Of a DNA stretch of 9,456 nucleotides, positions 1 to 6,436 are shown piece by piece. The first letter of the stretch is position 1. Each line of letters starts with the position of its first letter. The DNA is from Actinomycetota bacterium (lineage in GTDB: Bacteria > Actinomycetota > Actinomycetes > Streptosporangiales > Streptosporangiaceae), in contig PLIQ01000186.1 in assembly GCA_003140115.1 (NCBI GenBank), forward strand, positions 1 through 9,456, written 5' to 3'. The notes below the pieces were generated by a model. That model was not told where the DNA came from and did no database searches. It was given only the letters and a program-made list of their open reading frames with translations. The translations under genes and the position numbers were made by a program.

Positions 1-1928
1 TCCCCGACAACGACCTGGTCCTGCCCGACCTCGACGTGTCGCGGCATCACGCCGAACTCCGCAGGTCACCCACCGGGGCCTACGAGATCGTCGACCTGGG
101 TAGTCACAACGGCACCTTCGTCAACGGCCGCCGGGTTTCCTCCGCGGTGCTGAACGAGTCCGACATCATCAGCATCGGCCGCTCGACGTTCCGCCTGGCC
201 GAGGGTGAGCTGCGGCAGTTCGTCGACGACGGCGAGATCACCTTCACCGCCCAGGACCTGGTGGTGAAGGTCGGGGGCGGCAAGGTGCTGCTGAGCCACG
301 TCACGTTCCCGATTCCGGAAAAAAGCCTGGTCGGCGTCATCGGGCCCAGCGGCGCGGGCAAGTCGACCCTGCTCGGCGCGCTGACCGGGATACGTCCCGC
401 GGACACCGGCACCGTCCTGTACGACAACCGTGACCTGTACCGCAACTACGCCGAGCTCAGGTTCCGCATCGGCCTGGTCCCGCAGGAGAGCGTCCTGCAC
501 ACCCAGCTGACCGCCCGCCGCGCCCTGCAGTACTCCGCCGAGCTCCGCTTCCCGGCCGACACCGGGGCCCACGAGCGCGACGCCCGGGTCGACGAGGTGA
601 TGTCCGAGCTCGGCCTGACCAAGCACGCCAACACCCGTGCGGACCGGCTGTCCGGCGGCCAGCTCAAGCGGGTCAACGTCGCCCAGGAGCTGCTGACCAA
701 GCCGTCCCTGCTGTTCCTGGACGAGCCGACCTCGGGCCTGGATCCCGGCCTGGACAAATCCGTCATGGAGCAGATGCGGGACCTGGCCCACGACGGCCGG
801 ACGGTCATCGTGGTCACGCACAGCGTCGCCAACCTGGACACCTGCGACCGGCTGCTGGTCCTGGTCCCCGGCGGGAAGATCGCCTACTACGGCCCGCCCG
901 ATGAGGGGCTCGCGTACTTCGGCCTGACCGGCTGGGCCGAGGTGTTCCAGGCCTTCGAACGCTACCCGGACCGCGACTGGGCCGCCGAGTACGCCGACTC
1001 GCAAGCCCACGCGCAGTACGTGCTGGGCCAGCGCGCCAAGCCGACCGCCGAGCAGGGCGCGGATGACATACCCGCGGCGGTGGTCGCGCGGCGCGGCGCG
1101 CTGAAGCAGATGGGCACGCTGACCCGCCGGTACATCCGGGTGATCGCCGCCGACCGTGGCTACCTGCTGTCCATCGGCCTGATGCCGATCATCTTGGGCG
1201 TGCTGATCCGCCTGGTCGGCTCGAGCCAGGGCCTGGCCGGCCCGCCCCACTCCAACGAGAACGCCAGTGAGACCCTGCTCCTGCTCGTCGTCTGCGCCTG
1301 CCTGGCCGGCGCCGCGAGCTCGGTCCGGGAGCTGGTCAAGGAACGCACGATCTACGTCAGGGAACGCGCGGCCGGCCTGTCCTCCGGCGCCTACCTGTCC
1401 TCCAAGTTGCTGGTCCTGGGCGTGATCAGCGTCGTGCAGTCGGTCGTGCTGGTCCTGCTCGGGCTGATCGGCCGGCCGATGCCGCCCACTGGCGCGTTCT
1501 TGACCGGCGCCCCGTTCGTCGAGATCCTGCTCGCCATCGCCGTCCTCGCCCTGGCCTCCATGTGCCTCGGCCTGCTGGTATCCGCCCTGGTCAGCACCTC
1601 CGAGAAGGCGATGCCGTTCCTTGTCCTGCTGACCATGATCCAGGTCATCCTGTCCGGCGGCGTGATCTCGCTGGGCCAAAAGACCGGCCTGAACCAGCTG
1701 TCCTGGATCGCGCCGTCCCGCTGGGGGTTGGGCGCGATGGCCTCGACCTCGAACCTCAACGTCATCACGCCCAGCGCCGGCGGCAACTTCACCGACCCGC
1801 TGTGGACCCACTCGGCCGGGATCTGGCTGCGCGACATGGGCGCCCAGGCCGGGCTGGCGCTCGTCTTCGCGCTGCTCGCCTGGTTCCGCCTGCGCCGCCT
1901 CGGCCCCCGCCGCCGCCGCAGGGGCTAA
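1..1928 (+). CDS. FHA-domain ABC-2 type exporter, ATPase and permease in one chain (5' end outside window)
   Basis: The reading frame is open from base 3, and the residues before the GTG at 36 continue an FHA fold, so that GTG is an internal Val and the gene starts upstream. Numbering from it: an FHA remnant with SRHH (2-5) and SHNGTFVNG (23-31), then an ABC ATPase with Walker A GPSGAGKST (103-111), a Q-loop in GLVPQE, signature LSGGQ (205-209), Walker B ending LFLDEP (226-231) and switch His262. All ATPase motifs are intact. About six hydrophobic segments follow (near 376-395, 412-430, 457-479, 494-518, 525-546, 602-620), then an Arg-rich cytoplasmic tail. This FHA-ATPase-permease order is that of mycobacterial Rv1747, an exporter whose FHA domains bind phosphothreonine on Ser/Thr kinase targets. 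The substrate is unknown. As a half-transporter it should dimerise in the membrane. Confidence 0.93.
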   Translation, partial: PDNDLVLPDLDVSRHHAELRRSPTGAYEIVDLGSHNGTFVNGRRVSSAVLNESDIISIGRSTFRLAEGELRQFVDDGEITFTAQDLVVKVGGGKVLLSHVTFPIPEKSLVGVIGPSGAGKSTLLGALTGIRPADTGTVLYDNRDLYRNYAELRFRIGLVPQESVLHTQLTARRALQYSAELRFPADTGAHERDARVDEVMSELGLTKHANTRADRLSGGQLKRVNVAQELLTKPSLLFLDEPTSGLDPGLDKSVMEQMRDLAHDGRTVIVVTHSVANLDTCDRLLVLVPGGKIAYYGPPDEGLAYFGLTGWAEVFQAFERYPDRDWAAEYADSQAHAQYVLGQRAKPTAEQGADDIPAAVVARRGALKQMGTLTRRYIRVIAADRGYLLSIGLMPIILGVLIRLVGSSQGLAGPPHSNENASETLLLLVVCACLAGAASSVRELVKERTIYVRERAAGLSSGAYLSSKLLVLGVISVVQSVVLVLLGLIGRPMPPTGAFLTGAPFVEILLAIAVLALASMCLGLLVSALVSTSEKAMPFLVLLTMIQVILSGGVISLGQKTGLNQLSWIAPSRWGLGAMASTSNLNVITPSAGGNFTDPLWTHSAGIWLRDMGAQAGLALVFALLAWFRLRRLGPRRRRRG

Positions 1929-2035
1929 CCGGGACGTGCACCATTTTTCTGCCGAACGGACCGTGGTACCCGCTTCCGGCCGCCTCGTGCTCCCCCTAGG
2001 CTTCCGCCCCCCTCGTACCCCCCTAGGCTGGCGGT
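1929..2035 (+). repeat. Intergenic gap with imperfect direct repeat beside the dipeptidase promoter
   Basis: The 107 bases between the exporter and the dipeptidase contain two near copies of a unit that begins CCTCGT and ends CCCCCTAGGCT, at 1983-2002 and 2011-2029. The shared 11-mer CCCCCTAGGCT recurs 27 bases apart. The second copy supplies the TAGGCT box just before the GTG start. The repeat could be a duplicated core promoter or a pair of regulator half-sites. I see no hairpin followed by a T-run, so no intrinsic terminator for the exporter. Confidence 0.6.
2024..2029 (+). promoter_or_regulatory. -10 box TAGGCT for a leaderless dipeptidase mRNA
   Basis: TAGGCT fits the actinobacterial -10 consensus TANNNT and lies six bases before the GTG at 2036, so the transcript would begin at or very near the start codon. 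No Shine-Dalgarno sequence precedes that GTG, which agrees with a leaderless message. No convincing -35 hexamer is visible. A second TAGGCT at 1997-2002 lies in the upstream copy of the repeat and could be an alternative promoter. Confidence 0.5.
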
Positions 2036-3187
2036 GTGAGTGAGCCAGCGCTTCGGGCGCGCGACCTGCTGCGACGGTTCCCGCTGATCGACGGGCACAA
2101 CGACCTGCCCTGGGCGCTGCGCGACCGGGCGGCTCCCGTGGACCTGGCCGAACCCGTCGCGGGCACCCACACCGACCTGCCCCGGCTCGCGGCCGGCGGC
2201 GTGGGCGCCCAGTTCTGGTCGGTCTTCGTGCCGGCCTCGATCCCGGGGGACACCGCCGTCACTACGGTGCTCGAGCAGATCGACCTGGCCCACCGGATGA
2301 TCGCGGCTTACCCCCAGGGCCTGGAGCTCGCGCTGACCGCCGCTGACGTGGAGCGGATCTTCGCCTCCGGCCGGGTGGCCTCGCTGCTCGGCGCCGAAGG
2401 CGGTCATTCCATCGCCGGGTCACTCGGCGTGCTGCGCATGCTGTACGCGCTCGGCGTGCGGTACATGACCCTGACCCACAACGCCAACGTGGGGTGGGCC
2501 GACTCCGCCACCGACCAGCGCGCGGCCGGCGGCCTGACCGATTTCGGCCGGGACGTGGTTCGCGAGATGCAGCGGCTAGGCATGCTGGTCGACCTGTCGC
2601 ACGTCGCGGTATCCACCATGCACGACGCATTGGACGTCGTCGCGGCCCCGGTGATCTTCTCGCACTCCAGCGCCCGGGCCGTCTGCGACAACCCGCGCAA
2701 CGTGCCCGACGAGGTGCTGGCCCGGCTGCCCGGCAACGGCGGCGTGTGCATGGTCACCTTCGTGCCCGCCTTCGTGTCCCAGGAGTGCGCCGACTGGCTG
2801 GCCGACCTCAAGGCCGAGGCCGTCCGCCGCGGCCTGGACCCCAGAGACCTGCACCTCGTGCAGCGCATCAGGCCGGAGTGGGAGGCCGCCCACCCGCTGC
2901 CGCAGGCCACCCTGGCCCAGGTCGCCGACCACATCGAGCACGTCCGCCAGGTCGCGGGCGTCGAGCACGTCGGCCTCGGCGGTGACTTCGACGGGACCCC
3001 GGACGTCACCGTCGGCCTCGAGGACGTGTCCGCCTACCCGGCCCTGTTCGCCGAGCTCCTGGCGCGGGGCTGGACCGAGCCCGACTGCGCGGCCCTGGCC
3101 GGCGGCAACCTGCTGCGCGTCCTGCGCGCCGCCGAGTCCTTCGCCGCCCGCGCTCCGCTGGACGGTCAGGAAGCCGGGACGAACTGA
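2036..3187 (+). CDS. Membrane-dipeptidase-family (peptidase M19) zinc dipeptidase
   Basis: The product is 383 aa, the normal length for M19 enzymes, which use two zinc ions to hydrolyse dipeptides, in some members with a D-residue at the second position. The metal and catalytic residues of renal dipeptidase can be followed: H21-x-D23 in DGHNDLP, bridging E121 in GAEGGHSI, H189 in VDLSHVA, H210 in FSHSSAR and D317 in GGDFDG. There is no signal peptide, lipobox or membrane anchor, so a cytoplasmic location is expected despite the family name. The GTG start is chosen because the DGHND motif follows at the usual distance and a -10-like box sits six bases upstream. The 3' end overlaps the convergent acyltransferase gene by 22 bases. 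The physiological substrate is unknown; peptide turnover or removal of a peptide-like metabolite are both possible. Confidence 0.93.
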   Translation: MSEPALRARDLLRRFPLIDGHNDLPWALRDRAAPVDLAEPVAGTHTDLPRLAAGGVGAQFWSVFVPASIPGDTAVTTVLEQIDLAHRMIAAYPQGLELALTAADVERIFASGRVASLLGAEGGHSIAGSLGVLRMLYALGVRYMTLTHNANVGWADSATDQRAAGGLTDFGRDVVREMQRLGMLVDLSHVAVSTMHDALDVVAAPVIFSHSSARAVCDNPRNVPDEVLARLPGNGGVCMVTFVPAFVSQECADWLADLKAEAVRRGLDPRDLHLVQRIRPEWEAAHPLPQATLAQVADHIEHVRQVAGVEHVGLGGDFDGTPDVTVGLEDVSAYPALFAELLARGWTEPDCAALAGGNLLRVLRAAESFAARAPLDGQEAGTN

Positions 3188-4344
3188 CGGTCGGCGAGCA
3201 CGCGCGCCAGCCCGAACAAGATCTCGGCGGCGCAGGCCGGATCGCTCTTCATCAGCTCGTCGACGAAACGGCGGCGCAGGGCTAGCACCTGCCCGTCGGA
3301 CGCCGCGGTCACCGACGCGATCCGGCGGCCCGAAGTACCGAAGAAACCGATCTCGCCGATCACCTCGCCCGGGCCGAGCAGGGCGAGCCGGCGGTCACCG
3401 TCGTGCACCTCGAACGCCCCGTCGAGGATGACGAAGATCTCCCGCTGGGTCAGGCCCTTCTCGGTCAGCAGCTGGCCGGCCGCGACGTCCATCAGGAAGC
3501 CCTTGTCGCTGAGCTTGCGGACCGTGTCATCGCTGAGCGCCTCGAGCATCGACGGATGATCGTCGGCCGCCTCCCGCAGCCGGCTGACCCGGTCCCAGAC
3601 CGCCGCTGGGTCGAACCGCACCGGCGCCGAATCGGCGTCCAGCAGGCGGGCCCAGCGCCCGATGTCCACCGGCTCGTGCTTGCCCGGCCCGTAGAAGACG
3701 TCTGCGAACGGCGCCACGAACGATCCGGCCTGCTCCAGGTACGCGCGGTCACTCGGGACCACCACCAGCGGCACCTCGATCCCGTCGGCGGTGGGCACGA
3801 GCTTCCCGGCGTAGGTGCGGAAGCCGAGCAGCCGGTAGTGGCGCACCAGCCCGGCGGCGCAGTTGATGAACCCGACGTCGGCAGGCATTTCCCCCGCGTA
3901 CAACTGGTAGACCGCGCAAACGACCGATACCAGCCCGAGCTGCCCGCGGCTCCCTGGCTCGATCATCAGCCGCCCGATCTCCGAGACGCTCATCTCGCGC
4001 AGGCCGTCGAAGCGCTCCATCGAGAACGCCTCCCAGTCTTTTGCGGGCACCTGCCCCGGCTCCCAGCGGCGGAGGCGAGCGGTACTGGTCAGCTGGCCGG
4101 CGCCGTCGTCGGTGTAGAGCAGTATCGTGTACGGCTGGTCGTCCTCCTCGTCGTGCACCCGCCGGCGGCCGTGGTCGGCGTTGCCGAGCTTGCGGCCGAG
4201 CTCGGCACCGTACACCGAGTACCGGAATGAGAACACCGCCTCGCGTTCGGCCTCGGTCTCGGCGATGTACACCGGCTCGACCGCGTCGATCAGGTCCGGC
4301 GCGGCGGCGCGCATCTCCGGCGGCGGCACGAGGACCCGGCTCAT
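3166..4344 (-). CDS. LuxI/FeeM-like GNAT N-acyltransferase fused to a C-terminal cyclic-nucleotide-binding domain
   Basis: Last gene of the leftward operon, 392 aa. Residues about 25-235 resemble autoinducer synthases and N-acyl amino acid synthases: [12 protein letters not shown] (40-51) matches the N-terminal R-x-x-V-[FY]-x-x-x-LG block, and E122-IG-R125 matches the conserved ExxR that follows. Such enzymes move an acyl group from acyl-ACP or acyl-CoA to an amine. Residues about 275-385 form a CRP-type CNBD whose phosphate-binding cassette has GEIGFF with E331 and R341, ten residues apart as E72/R82 in CRP, followed by IAS as in competent members. No DNA-binding helix-turn-helix follows, so it looks like an allosteric sensor. 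The ATG at 4344 overlaps the previous gene's TGA (ATGA) and has GGGGGA six bases upstream, indicating translational coupling. A longer reading from 4467 is unlikely. Amine acceptor and acyl donor are unknown. Confidence 0.8.
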   Translation of the reverse strand: MSRVLVPPPEMRAAAPDLIDAVEPVYIAETEAEREAVFSFRYSVYGAELGRKLGNADHGRRRVHDEEDDQPYTILLYTDDGAGQLTSTARLRRWEPGQVPAKDWEAFSMERFDGLREMSVSEIGRLMIEPGSRGQLGLVSVVCAVYQLYAGEMPADVGFINCAAGLVRHYRLLGFRTYAGKLVPTADGIEVPLVVVPSDRAYLEQAGSFVAPFADVFYGPGKHEPVDIGRWARLLDADSAPVRFDPAAVWDRVSRLREAADDHPSMLEALSDDTVRKLSDKGFLMDVAAGQLLTEKGLTQREIFVILDGAFEVHDGDRRLALLGPGEVIGEIGFFGTSGRRIASVTAASDGQVLALRRRFVDELMKSDPACAAEILFGLARVLADRQFVPAS

Positions 4345-6404
4345 GACCCGTCCCCCACGGAGATCCCTGGTGTCTCGGTTGACCCGTCCCCCGCGGCCGG
4401 CCCTGGTGTCTGCGTGCCTGCCGGCCGCTGCGCCCCGCCGCGGCGACGCGTGGATTCCAGTAGCCACTTGACCCGGGCCAGCTGGACCATGCGCGCCGTC
4501 TCGTTGGCGACCCGGCGGCCGCGCGGCATCACCAGGTCCGGGATCGCCACCTTGACGCGCTTGCGCACCTGCCTTCCGGCCGCGAAGTCAAGCACCATCC
4601 AGGCGGCCAGCACGCCGAACTGATCCGCGGTCGGCGCCAGCTGAGGCGGCGAGCCGGCCTGGCCCCGGATCATCGCCTCGCTGTAGGCGAGCAGCTCGCG
4701 CGGCACATCGAGCGGGCTCACCAGGCGGGTGAGGAACTGCAGCGCGTCGAGGTCGTCCGGCGCCTTATCCAGGCGCCCATTCAGCGGGCGGGTGCGGCCG
4801 TCGCGGTAGTCGAAGGCGTACACGACCTGGGTGCCGCCGAGGTCCAGCCCGGAGATGACCAGCCGGCGCTGGCGCCAGGCCTCGTCATGCAGCGCCCGTT
4901 TGGCCGCGATCCCGGCCGGCTCGGTCACGTCCACGCCGTCGATCACCACGTCGGTCGTGCCGACCAGCCAGTCGACGTTGTCCTGCGTCACGCCGTCGGA
5001 CTCGACCAGCACCTCGACCTCGGGGTTGATGGCCCGGGCCCGGTCCGCCTGCACGTCGGCCTTGTTGCGGCCGATGTCGGCGATGTCGGCGGCCTGCCGG
5101 TTGAGGTTGTTGAGCTCGTAGTCACCCGGCTCGCACAGCACGAACCGCTCCACTCCCAGCCGCACCAGCGGCACCACCGGCGCCCCGCCGATGCTGCCGC
5201 AGCCCGCGACCAGGATCCGCACGGCGCGCAGCGCGCCCTGCTCCTCCCGGCTGAGGGACGGCTGGTTGCGCCGGGTCATCTCCCGGTAGTGAGCGGTCTC
5301 GGGCTGCTGCTCGCGGGGCGGGCGGCGCAGGCTGCGCCGCTCCGGCTCGCGGGTCGGTGACCCCAGCCGGAACAAGGCGACCGGCATGGCCTGCGGTGCG
5401 GCGCCGAACGCCGCCAGCAGTTCGCGGCGCACCTGCGCGATGCGGGCGTGCCAGTCGGCGGGCACCGACGGGTCCGGGGGGCCCGGATGCGACAGGCCGA
5501 CCTCGACCGGCGCACTGTGCAGGGCCATGGCCAGCCCGGCCTCGGTGACCTCCAGCGCGATCTCCTCGAAGCACGCCCCGCCCCGCAGGAACGTCTGATC
5601 CTCCAGCGACCCGGCGTGCAGCAGGCACAAGACGGGCGCGCTGCGCAGCGGCGCCTCCTCCAGGTCACGGGCCACCCGCTCGGCCACGTGGAACCGAGCC
5701 AGCGCGTCGAGCGCTCGCGGATGCATGGCCACGGCGGCCATCCGCGCCGTCACCGCCGGGGTGAAGAACAGCTCCAGGTCCAGGCCGTCCCGGTGCCGGG
5801 CGGCGTCCCGGGCGGTGTAGCGCGTCAGCGAGTACAGCTCGGCCGCGGTGGGCCCGTGCATTAGCTTCATCGCCCCGGCGCGGCCGGCGATCGCGGCCAC
5901 CCGGTCGATCGCGGCCCGGTCGGTGAGCGCCGAAAGGGTGAACCCAGCGCTGCTCGCGGTGGCCTGCAGGCCTTCGATCACCGAGCCGGCGACCGGATCG
6001 GGCCGGTAGGGCGAGCGGTTCATCGCGCGACGGCGCAGTGCACGCAGCCGGGCCTGCGCCGCCTCGTCCGGCGGCGCCGAGGCGGGCCGCAGCACCACGT
6101 CGGCCGCGGCATCGCCGTCCGGCCGCCAGCGGACCTCCGCGTCGAAGCCGAACGCCCGGGCCCCCACGCACAGGTTAGTGACGACGGCGCCGCAGGCCAG
6201 GTCGCTCTCCCGGCCGGCCGGATCGAGCTCGCTGAGCACCTGATGGTCCGGATCGCGCGAGACGCGAAACCTCGGCCCGTCGGCCTCGATGCGCCAGCCC
6301 TGCGCGTTGTGCGGCGACGGCGCGCGCCCGCCGTAGTAGAGCAGCCGGTCGCGCAGCACCGGGGTCAGCCCGGCGTCCCGGTTAGCTTGCGCCCCACCAG
6401 TCAT
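4341..6404 (-). CDS. Nitroreductase (Acg-like)-E1/ThiF adenylation fusion protein, MoeY/Rv1355c-like
   Basis: Product of 687 aa. The N-terminal half (to about 335) is an FMN nitroreductase-like fold with RAPSPHNAQGW (27-37) and the later NRSPYRP stretch typical of the Acg subgroup. The C-terminal half (about 380-650) is an E1/MoeB/ThiF adenylation domain: GCGSIGG (401-407), NLNRQ with arginine finger R436, K448 in GRNK, and D489/D492 in VIDGVD. These are the residues that bind ATP-Mg and adenylate a carboxyl end. No cysteine follows VIDGVD, so neither the E1 catalytic Cys nor the CxxC zinc pairs are present; it may adenylate without forming a thioester. Mycobacterial MoeY (Rv1355c) combines the same two domains, but its annotated molybdopterin role is not supported by anything here. 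The ATG at 6404 follows GGGAGGGG; an ATG at 6422 would add six residues. The tail carries a 12-residue tandem repeat. Confidence 0.85.
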   Translation of the reverse strand: MTGGAQANRDAGLTPVLRDRLLYYGGRAPSPHNAQGWRIEADGPRFRVSRDPDHQVLSELDPAGRESDLACGAVVTNLCVGARAFGFDAEVRWRPDGDAAADVVLRPASAPPDEAAQARLRALRRRAMNRSPYRPDPVAGSVIEGLQATASSAGFTLSALTDRAAIDRVAAIAGRAGAMKLMHGPTAAELYSLTRYTARDAARHRDGLDLELFFTPAVTARMAAVAMHPRALDALARFHVAERVARDLEEAPLRSAPVLCLLHAGSLEDQTFLRGGACFEEIALEVTEAGLAMALHSAPVEVGLSHPGPPDPSVPADWHARIAQVRRELLAAFGAAPQAMPVALFRLGSPTREPERRSLRRPPREQQPETAHYREMTRRNQPSLSREEQGALRAVRILVAGCGSIGGAPVVPLVRLGVERFVLCEPGDYELNNLNRQAADIADIGRNKADVQADRARAINPEVEVLVESDGVTQDNVDWLVGTTDVVIDGVDVTEPAGIAAKRALHDEAWRQRRLVISGLDLGGTQVVYAFDYRDGRTRPLNGRLDKAPDDLDALQFLTRLVSPLDVPRELLAYSEAMIRGQAGSPPQLAPTADQFGVLAAWMVLDFAAGRQVRKRVKVAIPDLVMPRGRRVANETARMVQLARVKWLLESTRRRGGAQRPAGTQTPGPAAGDGSTETPGISVGDGS
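4345..4416 (-). repeat. 36-bp tandem duplication encoding the C-terminal 12-residue repeat of the nitroreductase-E1 protein
   Basis: Two adjacent 36-base units, 4345-4380 and 4381-4416, match at about 28 of 36 positions. They encode TQTPGPAAGDGS and [12 protein letters not shown], the last 24 residues of the protein. The unit nearer the acyltransferase provides its GGGGGA ribosome-binding site; the other carries the same GGGGGACGGGTC string but is followed by AAC rather than ATG. The repeat is in frame and looks disordered. Confidence 0.85.
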
Positions 6405-6406
6405 TA

Positions 6407-6414
6407 CCCCTCCC
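6407..6414 (-). promoter_or_regulatory. Ribosome-binding site deciding the nitroreductase-E1 start
   Basis: GGGAGGGG on the minus strand lies two bases before the ATG at 6404; its GGAGG core ends four bases before it, which is rather close but workable. This favours 6404 over the in-frame ATG at 6422, which has no purine-rich sequence upstream. Confidence 0.55.
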
Positions 6415-6436
6415 GAGGGCATCGTATCGGGTCAAC

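Noticed and set aside
36..38. GTG as the start of the FHA-ABC exporter
   Set aside because: The codons before it, back to base 3, encode PDNDLVLPDLD, which is the expected FHA sequence just before SRHH, so the gene begins outside the window.
66..1811. Long open frame of about 580 codons antisense to the exporter
   Set aside because: Its product is a low-complexity Gly/Ala/Gln/Asp-rich sequence without a domain, typical of the shadow frame opposite a GC-rich gene; the + strand has all ABC motifs.
1906..1940. CCCC/GGGG stem and TTTTT at the end of the exporter as a terminator
   Set aside because: The stem is only four base pairs with a long loop and the T-run is too far from it.
3403..4230. 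Plus-strand open frame opposite the acyltransferase
   Set aside because: The translation has no recognisable domain and is rich in His/Arg/Val/Pro; the minus strand has clear GNAT and CNBD motifs.
4345..4467. N-terminal extension of the acyltransferase from 4467
   Set aside because: It would overlap the nitroreductase-E1 gene by over 120 bases and is Arg/Gly/Ala-rich; the ATG at 4344 has an ATGA overlap and a ribosome-binding site.
6405..6422. ATG at 6422 as the nitroreductase-E1 start
   Set aside because: No ribosome-binding site precedes it, while GGGAGGGG precedes the ATG at 6404. Not firmly excluded.
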